NCBI GenBank assembly: GCA_032164295.1
Contig: JAJHTX010000006.1
Location: forward strand, 744,001 to 808,000
DNA: 64,000 nt
Source: Inonotus obliquus
Taxonomy: Eukaryota; Basidiomycota; Agaricomycetes; Hymenochaetales; Hymenochaetaceae
Reading direction: 5' to 3'
The first letter of the stretch is position 1. The number at the start of each line of letters is the position of its first letter. Positions 25,435 through 35,470 of this stretch are shown here, one piece after another. Below the pieces are notes generated by a model that saw only the letters and a program-made list of their open reading frames with translations, made no database searches and was not told the DNA's origin. Position numbers and translations under genes: made by a program.

Positions 25435-25566
25435 CCACAATTTATCAGCATCGCAGCTCGAAGGCTCGAAGGCTTGTGCTTGGAACTCTGAGTCCGTTTC
25501 ATCGTCTAAAAGCACACGTTGCTTTCCCTTTCGTTTCTTTTTCGTCGAGGATTTTGACGTTGGCAT
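25432..25566 (-). pseudogene. 5' fragment of the chromodomain gene (unit B)
   Basis: The first 40 or so codons of the gene at 18982-23304 are repeated here from the ATG at 25564-25566: MPTSKSSTKKKRKGKQRVL is identical, then a few substitutions (ADETDAEF versus DDETDSEF). The copy is cut at the junction with the transporter fragment, before the chromodomain. If its intact promoter still fires, the transcript would run antisense-free into the transporter fragment on the same strand, so a small fusion RNA is possible. No functional protein is expected. Confidence 0.85.
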
Positions 25567-26209
25567 CCTTTACGGTGAAATCAAATAGAATCAAGGAGAC
25601 AGAGAGACTGGGAACAGCTGGATGGAAGTTATCGATTCGATTGGTAGTTCGGTCAGCACGTGCATTGGACACGAATAATTCAAGCTCCGACAGAAGAATG
25701 ATCTCTGTTCATGAAGATGAAGCTCTGTCTTGCTTCCTTCGCACACAAAGCATCCAGAGCCTTCTTTCATCACACCGTAGAATAAGCACTCAGATACTAT
25801 AGAACCAGCGTGTTTACTAGATACAATTCAATACTCGAGTACTAAATCTGAACTCCAAGTCTACGGGCGGGAAACCTCCAAAGGTTCGTTGCCCTCTCGG
25901 GGCCACAGATCGACGACCTGGTCAACAGATACGCTATCATGCGTAGAAGTGACTATTACTTGTCAATGTCTGTGTGCTAAGCGTGATTTAGAAAGCACAG
26001 GCCATCAAGCTTTGACTGATGGTGTAAGCGCGCGGGAGGCCCTTTTGGTTTTGTGGCCTGAAGGACTGATTATCGCACGATAAGGGATGCCTTGAGCATC
26101 TATAAAAACGGGCCCCCATCGTCGTGCTCTGGGCATCACCTCCTTCCTTCGTCCCACTCTGAGAGTCCTCCCCTCCCCCTCGAGCAACGTCCATTGTCTC
26201 TGTCCCAAA
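25567..26209. promoter_or_regulatory. Duplicated divergent promoter of unit B
   Basis: This is the copy of 23305-23952, the DNA between the chromodomain start and gene X. It keeps the TATAAAAA box at 26101-26108 (109 bases before the X copy B start) and long blocks of near identity by eye, with only small deletions. The conservation of this non-coding DNA is stronger than that of the X coding exon. Confidence 0.6.
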
Positions 26210-26914
26210 ATGCGTAAGTGTGAAGCCCACAAGTGCTATCCCTGGTCTGACATTGACTTCTCCGAAGCACGCTCTTCAACAGCAAAGGTGAGAGGATACG
26301 CACCCTATTCCAGATTGCCTGTCGTCAGGGATCAAGCCCTCTTTTACGACAAAAGCGCGAAGACTTGTCGTCAGGAACCGGTCGGGTGCATACAGGCACT
26401 TTCCCTCCTCGCCGACGTCTGCTGCAACGCGCCTAGGCTAGAGGATACCCCGAAGTCATTCCCCAGCGATGCTGGTGAAAACACGACAACAATGAGTACC
26501 GCCACCGCCGCCATTCAAGCAGATGCGCCGCGCAGGTCGGCCCGTGTTGCTGCTAATGCCGAGAAGCAGCAGCAACAATCATCGTCTCTCTCGGACCCGT
26601 CAAGTCGGACGTCTGGCACGCCAATCGCCACGCAACCGGCTGATCAACGCAAACGAGAAAGGTTGAACCAGGAGGCTCTGACAAATGAGCACAGGAGAGT
26701 AGAGGTTCAGAGAGTCGCTTCCCACGCCAGCGACAAAGATGAAAGGCGCGACAATCCTGTGGCTCGACGTCACCTCGGGCCACTAATGGTTAGGCCAATT
26801 CCACTGTATCTTGTACCCATCCTTCTCTTTCCTCCTCCCGTCTTGACATTTACCGCTCGTGCTCCTTACGTTGGATATCGTAACCAACAAGTAAAACGTG
26901 CCGAATCACGTTGA
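26210..26914 (+). CDS. Gene X, copy B: diverged paralogue of copy A
   Basis: Same structure as copy A: ATGC at 26210-26213, an intron at 26214-26267 and a long exon from 26268 to TGA at 26912-26914. In this copy the unspliced frame is also open, so the track-like single-exon reading is possible, but the site is shared with copy A, where splicing is required. The spliced product starts MPRSSTAKVRGYAPYSRLPV and keeps VVRDQAL, SLLADVCCNAPRLEDTPKS, APRRSARVAAN and VQRVASHASDKDERRD. It lacks about 24 residues in the middle, gains a short Gln/Ser-rich stretch after the RSARVAAN motif, and runs past the copy A stop by some 30 residues. Function unknown. Confidence 0.6.
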   Translation: MRKCEAHKCYPWSDIDFSEARSSTAKVRGYAPYSRLPVVRDQALFYDKSAKTCRQEPVGCIQALSLLADVCCNAPRLEDTPKSFPSDAGENTTTMSTATAAIQADAPRRSARVAANAEKQQQQSSSLSDPSSRTSGTPIATQPADQRKRERLNQEALTNEHRRVEVQRVASHASDKDERRDNPVARRHLGPLMVRPIPLYLVPILLFPPPVLTFTARAPYVGYRNQQVKRAESR

Positions 26915-27131
26915 ACGTGTTTTTTTGCAGTGTAAAGTTTTTATTATGTATTTGTAATATTAGATTGAAGCCTCCCGCAGACAAACGTGAATCGCACCGT
27001 TACAAAAACCCAAGCAGAGTGAGAAAGTTTTGCGTAATAATTATAGAAATCGTGATGTATCGTAACCTATGCCGATCTTCATTGATGATTATAGCTTGTG
27101 CGTGAGCATCTGGTGGGTGCATCGGAAGGCT

Positions 27132-29469
27132 TCATGAAGAAGGTTTCGCGGGGTGTTCTTCGCTGTCTTCGTTAATACTTGGACGCTCTGATGGAGCTGT
27201 GGATGGCCCAGCCGATTCGGGTTCTTTTCCGTGCTTCGCGCCTCGCTCAAAATTCCGCTTGAGCGAGTACTCACGGAGGAACAGCGCTATGTATAACAAC
27301 AAAATTTAGTGACCCAGAATTCAGAAACCAAAGAACCAAAGAACAGGGACGTACTGAGAATCAGACCGACAAAGGATAAAGGAGTAAGAACAATATAAAT
27401 GGTAGAAAGACTCTTCGTGAACGCATGGCTGACTTGTTGACGTAGCGAATCGGGCTGTATCTGCTGGATACTCGTATAATCGGCGATCTCTGTGCCCATA
27501 GATGTGTTGAATTCGGAAAAATCTCCCAGGCGCTTATTGAGCTCGGTTAGGAAGATCGTGTCGCCCACGGATATGCCTAGGGTGCCACCAACGGTTCTGA
27601 GCGTGTGTGAGCATCAAGTACAAAAAGGAGCAAGGACTGAACGCCACGAACCTTAAAAGGCCGAATGCAGCCGTACTTGTCGCCATATCCTTTAACGGCA
27701 TAGCAGCCTGAAGTGCGATTAGTGGAGGTTGGAACATGCATCCTACTCCGAGACCAGCAACAAGCAACCAAATCTCCTGCTTGGCAACACTTGTACTTTC
27801 GTCAAGCATGATCAAAAGACCAATCCCAACAGTCATGGCGATAAAACCAGCCCAGATCACAGGACGATATCTACCCGTTTTCGCGACAATCAGCCCACTG
27901 AGAATCGCGGTCAATGATGACCCAAAGGAAAACGGTAGCTGGCGTACACCGGCCATCGTAGCATTGGAGCCAAGCACTTGAAAATAGAGCGGAACATAGT
28001 AGGCAGCACCGAAGAAAATCATAGCATGAAGGAAGACTACGATGAGGATTGCTGTCGTGGTGCGCGTCTTGAATAAGCGAGGAGGGATGATTGGCTCTTT
28101 GGAGGTAAGGGTCTCATTCACGCCTCCTATGACGAGCAAGACGCAGCCAACTGCAAGAGTTGCAATGGTCGCCGGAGCACCCCATCGTTTCTCGGCAGTC
28201 AGTGCAGTCTGGAAGCCAATCAATACCAATACGATACCGCCGATCAGCAGAAAGAGGCCCAAAAAGTCGAACGCCCGGAAGACCTCTCCGACCGTACGTT
28301 TCTTCGTTGGGTTGAGATGTAAGAACATCAACAAGATGATCCCTGCAGCGCCACCGGTCGGAAGGTTAATCCAGAAGCACCACCGCCAACTGACGTGATC
28401 CGTCAAGGCGCCGCCTACGAGCGGGCCAACAACACTGGCAATACCCCAAGTCGCGCCCATTAAGCCTCCGTACTTCCCACGCTCTCGAAGTGTAGCTGTG
28501 AGGTCAAAGTGTGTTAGCAAAAATTTGTCATTCGCAGAGCATAAATACGCACTGATGTCCGAGATTGTAATTATGACCATCTGCATAATACCACCGCCTC
28601 CAATTCCTTGGACTCCGCGACCTAGGGATCAAAATTAGGCACAAATTATCAGCATACTCAGAAGGAAAGAGCCTGAATGATCCCGCTTACAGATTGCTAG
28701 CCAGATGAAGCTCTGGGCGGCACCGCACATCGCTGATCCGAACAAAAAAATGCCAATAGAGAAGAATAGAATCGGCTTGCGCCCGATGATGTCGGAAAGC
28801 TTCCCATATAGCGGACATAGACCTATCGGTGCAACTCAACGAAAGTATGCAAAGCAAATAGGGAAGTTTTCCTTACATGCAGATGCTGTGAGAATGAATA
28901 AGTTAGGGTTGTACACATTCATGTGAAAGAAATGACTAACCGAGTAAATAGGCACTCCCTACCCAGCTGTATGCCGACTCTCCTCCGATATCCTTAACAA
29001 TCGTTGGTAATGCCACCGCTGCGATTGTTTGATCCAAAGCGGCAAGGAAGACTGAAGGAGGGAGGTAGTTAGTGTCGAGTCAATGCAGAGATACGCGTTG
29101 AAAATGGACCTGTTAACATTAGTCTGAAGGAATGAAAGCCTCGTCAGTACACTGACTAACTTAGAAGAAGGAGCACATACATACCCAGGAAAGACAATCT
29201 TCATGTTACTGAAGACCAAGAGCCGCGTCAGTAGTACGGATTGCATTCAGGGATGAAGTAACGTACTTGTAAGGAATTTCATGAACTTCCGCGTCCCGCC
29301 ATCGTGCACCCGGCTCCTCCTTAGTCCTCTGCTCAATATCGACAGGCTCAACTTTGCTAGGTCTGGGCTCTTCAGTAAGTGTCCTCTGCTCCGCATCGTA
29401 AGTCGCCGCAGGAACAGCAAGAGCCGAAGGATTCTGATCCTTTTCGTTCATCGAGTGACGGGAAGACAT
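27132..29469 (-). CDS. DHA2-type MFS transporter, intact
   Basis: About ten exons from ATG at 29469 to TGA at 27132-27134 encode some 590 residues with 14 membrane helices expected. Visible landmarks are a polar N-terminus ending EVHEIPYK, a first helix region, [18 protein letters not shown] (motif C of antiporters), [25 protein letters not shown] and the C-terminal [20 protein letters not shown] tail after an intron at 27287-27354. DHA2 carriers export drugs, toxins or basic amino acids in exchange for protons at the plasma or vacuolar membrane; substrate cannot be told. The gene borders the duplication, which copied its last two exons. It lies head to tail with a second carrier of the same family upstream. 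Confidence 0.85.
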
Positions 29470-29967
29470 GGTGAAAGGAGCTCAAGGAAACAAAGGCTAC
29501 GAACGAGTGGTGAGAAAGCTCCATTGGTCCTTGCAAGTTTTATATACATGCCTGACGCCTACATTAGAACCAAGAGCCGGAACGATATGCGGGAAAGTCG
29601 CATGCCGCACGTGACTTCGGTAGCAAATTTCAGCTCCTACACGGGAGATCGATGTGTAATATCAAACATTAGTCAACACTTGGTGAGAAAAAGCCAGAAG
29701 TCGCGATGACATCGGAAATGCTCACGCAACTCGACAAGAAAGAATTGCGAAATTACCCGAGTTGGGAATAAAAGAGCGAAGTTGTCATGTGCCGAACCCA
29801 TGACTATCGGACCACCGACTGGAGGCATTCAAATAGTCTTGTTGACACTCCTGGATGACCGTCTGCCGAATGTCGGCTATACGACGCGTCTCTTATACGC
29901 ATGTTATAATTCTACATCGTACATACAGTCGGCCCTTGCTAATGACGACCGAAACAGCTTGTCCCGA
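29470..29967 (-). promoter_or_regulatory. Intergenic region between the two transporters
   Basis: About 500 bases hold the promoter of the first transporter and the 3' end of the second. A run of open frame here (29782-30117, plus) is the shadow of the second transporter's last exon and has no support of its own. Confidence 0.4.
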
Positions 29968-32322
29968 TTACTCCCTGGAGGTACTTGGTCGGTCGGAGCG
30001 TGTGGGCGAGTTTTCTCTACAAATCGACTGCCTTTGTTTCGGCTCGCGCTCGACAATCCGCTTCAAAGTATATTCGCGCATCAAGAAAGCTACGTGAAAA
30101 TTAGTACACACATATAGGCATAAACTTCAAAGGACCGTACTGAATAATAAACCAACAAAGGAAATTGGCGTGAAGACGATATATATCATGGCCAAGCTAC
30201 GCGTAAAGGCGTGAGTGACCTCTTGACGTAGTCCATCAGGCTGTATTCGGTGAATACTAGTGTAGTCCAAAGAACCAGAGTCCGTCAGGAAGGAGAAGGC
30301 AGTAATTTTCTCCAACCGGCCGGAGAGCTGAGTTTGAAAAATCGTACTGCCCACCGCAAGGCCAACCGTGCCGCCTAGCGTTCTGTGGGAAGCGTGGTCA
30401 ATGTATGTCAGCAACATGTTGTGATAGGAAACCCACCGGATGAGACTGAATGCAGCCGTGCTTGTAGCCATGTCCTTTACGGGCATGGCGGCCTGTAGCC
30501 CGATAAGTGGTGGTTGGAAGAAGCAACCAATACCCAAACCGGCGACAAGTAGCCAGATTTCCTGCTTCGCAGTGCTTGTATCCTCACCAAGCATGATCAA
30601 AAGACCGTACCCGACAGTCATAATTGTGAATCCAAACCACATTATCGGACGGTACTGGCCCATTGCAGATACGACAAAGCCACTCATGACCGACATGAGA
30701 GAAGAGCCCAGCAAAATGGGTAATGTTTTTACGCCAGCCATCGTTGCGTTTGAACCAAGAATTTGGAAGTAGAGAGGGATGTAATAAGTTACTGTGATGA
30801 ATGTGAATGAGTGAATGAATGCGGAAATAAGTATTGAGGTCGTTGTACGCGTATGGAAAAGTCGAGGTGGGACAACCGGTTCCCTGGATGTATACACTTC
30901 GTACACGCCACCAGCAACGAAGAGGGATACGCCCAGGATCAACGTCGAAATCGTTTGCGGGGCTCGCCATCTTTCGCCAGCAGTCTCAGCGAACTGGAAA
31001 CCAACAAGTACGAGAATAGTAGAGGTTGTGATCGACGACAAGCCGAAGAAATCAAAAGTCGAAGCAACTTCTCCTGCGGAAACCCTCCCAACTGGATTGA
31101 GACGGAGAAAGAAGAGCAGAATGACAGCTGCAACACCACCAGTTGGAAGGTTAATCCAGAAGCACCAACGCCAGCTGATGTGATCCGCGAAAAGTCCACC
31201 GACAAGCGGGCCGACAACGCTTGCAATGCCCCATGTTGCTTGGATGAGACCGCCGTATATTCCCCGTTCTTCGAGTGTAGCTAGGAAAGGTACGTATACT
31301 CAGCGGTTGTAGAAAACAATGTTTCAAAAAGCCTACTAATGTCCGATGATACAATCATCGACGTTTGTACAATCCCACCAGCTCCAATGCCCTGAACTGC
31401 TCGACCTGAAGTCAACAAGTAAATATCAGAAGAACAATACAATCCAAAGATGATATTCTTACATGCTACGAGCCAAACAAAGCTCTGCGCAGCTCCGCAC
31501 AACGCAGAGCCCAGCAGAAAGATGGCAATCGAGGTGAAAAGAATCGGTTTGCGTCCAATGATGTCAGAAAGCTTGCCGAATAAAGGGCATATACCTAGCA
31601 AGTAGTGAGTCTTTCTGTGACTAAACCTGTCATGTTACTCATACATGCAGACGCTATGGTTATTCATTAGCCGCGTGTTCAGCGATAGTATCGCAAGGAC
31701 GTACTTAGAAGATATGCGGATCCGACCCAACTATAGCCGGACTGCCCTCCAATGTCCCTGACGATAGCCGGCAATGCTACAGCTGCAATAGTCTGATCTA
31801 ATGCAGCCAGGAACACTACGGAAACGAGTCAGCCAACCGAATGAAATAATCTCGAGGACGAACCTGCCAACATGAGGCTAGAATACGAGGTCGAAGACAT
31901 CATCATTTTCCTTCCCTTTGTCAACATGAAAGCTCTTCATACCCTGAGAAAACGAGAATCATGTTGCTATTGCAAGGCGGGGTGCATTACAGTTAGTCCT
32001 CTTCATACTTCAGAACCGCAAGTGAAAGTAACGCTCACTTGTGCGGGATTTCATACACCTCCATCTCGTTCCAATGCATCCTCATCCCTGGCTCGGGTTC
32101 ATTTTCTCGCCTCCGCTCAACATCAAGACATTCGACCTTTTCAGCAGTACTGGGAGATCGAGGCTCTTCGGACAATGTCCTTTGCTCCGTCCCAGAAAGC
32201 GTACGTGACCTCGTCCGAGTCGGAGACACATTCTCGCAACATCTGGAGCGCTCGGAATGTTCAGGATGTTCGTCTCTCTCTAGCGTTACTGTTCCACCGA
32301 CATGTAGATCACCAGGGTGCAT
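29968..32322 (-). CDS. DHA2-type MFS transporter, second copy, intact
   Basis: Paralogue of the carrier at 27132-29469 with the same exon plan. The N-terminus starts at ATG 32322 ([10 protein letters not shown]) and ends EVYEIPHK before the first membrane helices. Also present are [19 protein letters not shown] (motif A-like loop), [47 protein letters not shown] and [20 protein letters not shown]. After an intron at about 30076-30144 the last exon gives [20 protein letters not shown] and a TAA at 29968-29970; the open frame that stops at about 30127 is read-through of that intron. Likely a proton-driven exporter with 14 helices. Divergence from its neighbour is clear along the protein, so the copy is older than the 23-27 kb duplication. 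Confidence 0.85.
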
Positions 32323-32825
32323 AACGGTGACGATAAAGTGTGTGCCGTATAAAGACAAGCAGCGACATACTGTGCGGAAGAGCCGACCGCATGATCAGAA
32401 GAAGCGGAATCGCAGAGTTGTCAACAAGGCATCCACTTACCTCTTTTAGAGAAGGATCGGCATGAGTCGATCATCGACAGAAGGGGAAGTAGGTGACTTC
32501 CCTTAGAGTTGAGCTTAATCTCCAAGGTGTATTTGGACTATGCACTGGGTGTTTCGAAATTCAAAGATAAAGTACTACATCTACGTAGTACTACGTTCAC
32601 TCGCATAAGGATTTTATTATGGACTTTATTCGCGATATTTCAGCTTAGTAACACACGTCTAAATCCGGCAGGAGGTGAAAGTCTCTCTTGGGGACGCTAC
32701 TGCAACTCGTCGGCGCGTTTGAGCGCACGCGCCATCTTTGAAGGAGAGAACCTAGCATCGTACGTAACTCCATGTTTGCTGACCTCTGAGATGCTGAGAG
32801 TGTGCACTGATTTAGCCGAATCGAT
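32323..32825. promoter_or_regulatory. Divergent promoter of transporter 2 and the F-box gene
   Basis: About 500 bases between two divergent starts. No repeat or RNA gene is visible. A near-palindromic ACTACATCTACGTAGTACTACG occurs at about 32573-32593 and could be a binding site, without further support. Confidence 0.35.
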
Positions 32826-34266
32826 ATGGATAAGCTTCCCGTGGAAGTCCTCCAGGACATATTCATCAGGATTGTACCGACCTCGGGGGAAATGAGAACA
32901 AGCGTATCATCTCGCTCATTGGGATTCTTAGGCCCTCTTTATATCTCGCACGTCTGCCGTCAATGGCGAGGAGCATCTCTTTCCTTCGGAGCATTATGGT
33001 CTTACCTTTCCATCGACTGTTACAAAAGCGAAACACCGAAGAGACGGAGGGCATTGTTCGATGTATACCATACGTGGCTCCGCAGGACGAATGAGGTACC
33101 TCTCAATTTTCGAGTCCTGTTCCAACTCAAAGACTGCAATGACTTCGAATTGCATAACATGGCCGAATGTATCATCACATCTCTTATTCGTTGCCAACAA
33201 CGATGGAAGGACGTCGATTTTACCTGGAGTTTAAGAGTTTCACCCGAGTTTTCTGTTGCCGAAATTTCAGACATGCCCATGCTTGTATCATTATATCTCC
33301 GTTCCGACATCGAATTGCCTTTCGGAAACAGAAGAATTCCCCACATCAGCATTGCCAATTCTTCGCAATTGGAGGATCTCAACCTCTCCGGGGCTTATTC
33401 ATTTGAATGCGGCGAGAGTCCCATATACAGCTTGCAACGGGCGCGGCATCAAAACAACAAATTTGCTTGGAGGCATGAAGTAGCAGAGAAAGTCTTTCAG
33501 GACCAACTGAAATTTGCCCCGAACCTGAAGGAATTTTCGGCCGCATTTCACCGCATAAGAAGGGAATCAGTGGAAACACAAGGAGAACCGTCGAAGGATT
33601 CCTCGTTTCTGGTGCATGACATCCGCAAGCTCTCGATTTCAAAATCACCTAGGGATGACCTTGCAATATACGCGTTTCCAAAGTTGACACTTCCCTCGCT
33701 GGAACATCTCGATTATGGAATAGCTAAGCATGGCGGAGTTTCGGCACTGTTGGATGTCATACAGCGCTCACGACCCCCATTGGAGACTCTTGAAGTAGTG
33801 GATGTCGACTGCACCACTTCTCCGCAAAGAACGTTCATGTTGACGCTTCGGTTGCTGCCTACACTCGAGGGGCTCATCATCCGCGGTACACGTAATTTGA
33901 AATCGTTATTTGGAGAGCTGACACGCGATGAAGGTCATAAGACGTGTCCCGCGCTCTCGAAGCTTCGTATCGGCAGGTGGTACATCACAAACGAAGTCGA
34001 TCACAAGGAAAGCTGGAGTGCTCTCTGTTCCATGTTGCATTCGCGATTCGCCGGCCGGGCAACGGTGTCAATCAACTCTATACACAATCTTCCAGTTCCA
34101 ATTCAGCGCTCAGATGCGGTCTACGCGCAAATTTTCGATGCTTTGAATGGACAAAGATTCAACGACTTGAGCGTTACCGAAGGCGTTATTGCACGTGAGT
34201 AACCTTCTGGGCCATCAATCATTCTGGCTAATACTCAAAATCTCTGCTATATAGCTTCTCCATAAT
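32826..34266 (+). CDS. F-box protein with leucine-rich region
   Basis: A long exon from ATG 32826 to 34194 and a short last exon at 34256-34266 (phase 1; ends CCA TAA) encode about 459 residues. The F-box is at residues 2-55: LPVEVLQDIFIRIVP, then LYISHVCRQWRGASLSFGALW, the common form in Agaricomycetes. The rest has irregular leucine-rich segments (LEDLNLSGAY, LEHLDYGIAK, LETLEVVDVD, LEGLIIRGTR). Such proteins are substrate adaptors of SCF ubiquitin ligases, binding Skp1 through the F-box; the target is unknown. F-box/LRR genes are a large expanded family in these fungi. Start chosen because the F-box begins at once. Confidence 0.8.
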
Positions 34267-34289
34267 GGATGTAGATGGCCTCCTCACAT

Positions 34290-34905
34290 CCTTTGCTCAG
34301 GCCTTTGCCTGACAGGAGAGGAGGATGAAGTGGCCGAGAGAAGTACTGGCCGCAAGGAAAGGCAGACTTGATGGAGTCCTCGTCTCTTGAGTTGAAGGTT
34401 CCTCAGCCAAAACGGCAACTGGAGGGAGATGATCAGCAGTTCGAGCCGGCTGATTGGAAGCGTCACCTCCGAAGCCACTCCGTGTCCTGGTATCACTTGA
34501 GGCTAGGGCATCGTCGTCGTCCACCTGACCCCTGCTAATATTAACAAATTCTTCAAACTCAATATTTGATCACCAAATAAACTATTAGCAGTTGACGGCG
34601 GCGTGATAGAATGAAGGTCCAATTGCATAACATGGGTCGACATCGGCTGATGCATAGAACTCGCCCAAATCAGAGGAACAGGCGTCGGACCCAATGCCGG
34701 AGATAGAAGTAGAATCACAGAGAAAGTCCTTTAGCGTTGGCTCTGGGAGCTTTCGTTGACACAATCGAGGGAACTGTAGACAGCAAGTGTTACGGACATC
34801 ACGTCGCGAAATGGATGTGTAAACCTCGCCACTTGTGCTCTGAGCACGCTGCATCCTCCCTCGATAGAATTCCAATAATGGTGCGTCGAGGGAATGGCGG
34901 TACAT
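34290..34905 (-). pseudogene. Possible gene relic or small unrecognised gene
   Basis: Two minus-strand open stretches, 34585-34905 (motif SGIGSDACSSDLGEFYASAD) and 34297-34524 (motif AVLAEEPSTQETRTPSSL), could be joined by an intron near 34530-34575 with a GTGATC donor and a TTAGCAG acceptor. The composition is protein-like but no start with context, domain or family is seen. It may be a remnant of a larger gene. Confidence 0.2.
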
Positions 34906-35380
34906 GGACCTTAGCCTGTAGCAAGGCAGTTGAATTCCACCAGCCTTGTCACTTTACCTCATACTAAGTCTAAGGCTGATTGGGCAGCAGTGTCAAAGCG
35001 GTCCTTTGTAGTCAGTAACCAGGCGCTCCAGGGCTTTACTATGCTCTCAGAAATTCAAGCGGATGGGCTCATGAGACAGAGCTTGTATCATCCAGATATG
35101 GGGCGAACAGATGGAATTTCATAGGGTTGCATGAAGCGACTAGATCTGATCCTCTACTATCACCCAATGGGCCCTAATCCTGAGATTCAGATCCTATAAT
35201 CTGATTTACTCATAGATTGCATGATCTTACTCTGAGTTCTGCTGCCTTTTATTTGTGGCAGTATAGGAGGCTGTAGGGGCCCAGTGAAAAAAAGTGGGCG
35301 TCAGTGCTCCAAAGACTGGAAAGACGATTATACTGTAATGATAACAGGAATGCTCTATAAAAATACTCATTCGTGCACTG
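34906..35380. other. Intergenic region, no gene seen
   Basis: About 475 bases with no coding signal. It contains an AT-balanced stretch with TCAGATC/GATCTGA-type inverted words near 35140-35200. The TATA box of the next gene lies at its right end. Confidence 0.4.
35356..35363 (+). promoter_or_regulatory. TATA box of the Spc34-like gene
   Basis: TATAAAAA lies 25 bases before the ATG at 35381 and 115 before the ATG at 35471. With a start of transcription about 30 bases past the box, the first ATG would be at or before the cap, which favours the second. Confidence 0.5.
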
Positions 35381-35470
35381 ATGGGCAGAGTGAAAAGAGG
35401 TGCACGTGACCGTTCTGATGTCCCGCGCCGGCCGGAGAGGACGCGCCCTCCAAGTCTACCACCAATTACA

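Larger units (their letters stand above)
23170..27597. repeat. Direct tandem segmental duplication, two units
   Basis: Unit A is 23170-25434 and unit B is 25432-27597. Both contain, in the same order, the 5' part of the chromodomain gene, its upstream DNA, gene X and the 3' exons of a DHA2 transporter. The upstream non-coding stretches (for example 23430-23520 versus 25680-25770) are almost identical by eye. The left edge of unit A lies inside chromodomain exon 1. The right edge of unit B lies at the acceptor side of an intron of the intact transporter at about 27597. The junction at 25432-25434 shares TTC with both parents, so joining at a 3-base microhomology is likely. The event leaves one intact chromodomain gene, one intact transporter, two X genes and two fragments. 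Confidence 0.9.

Noticed and set aside
27534..28586. 350-codon single-exon transporter
   Set aside because: Only the middle exon plus read-through of the flanking introns; the full gene is 27132-29469.
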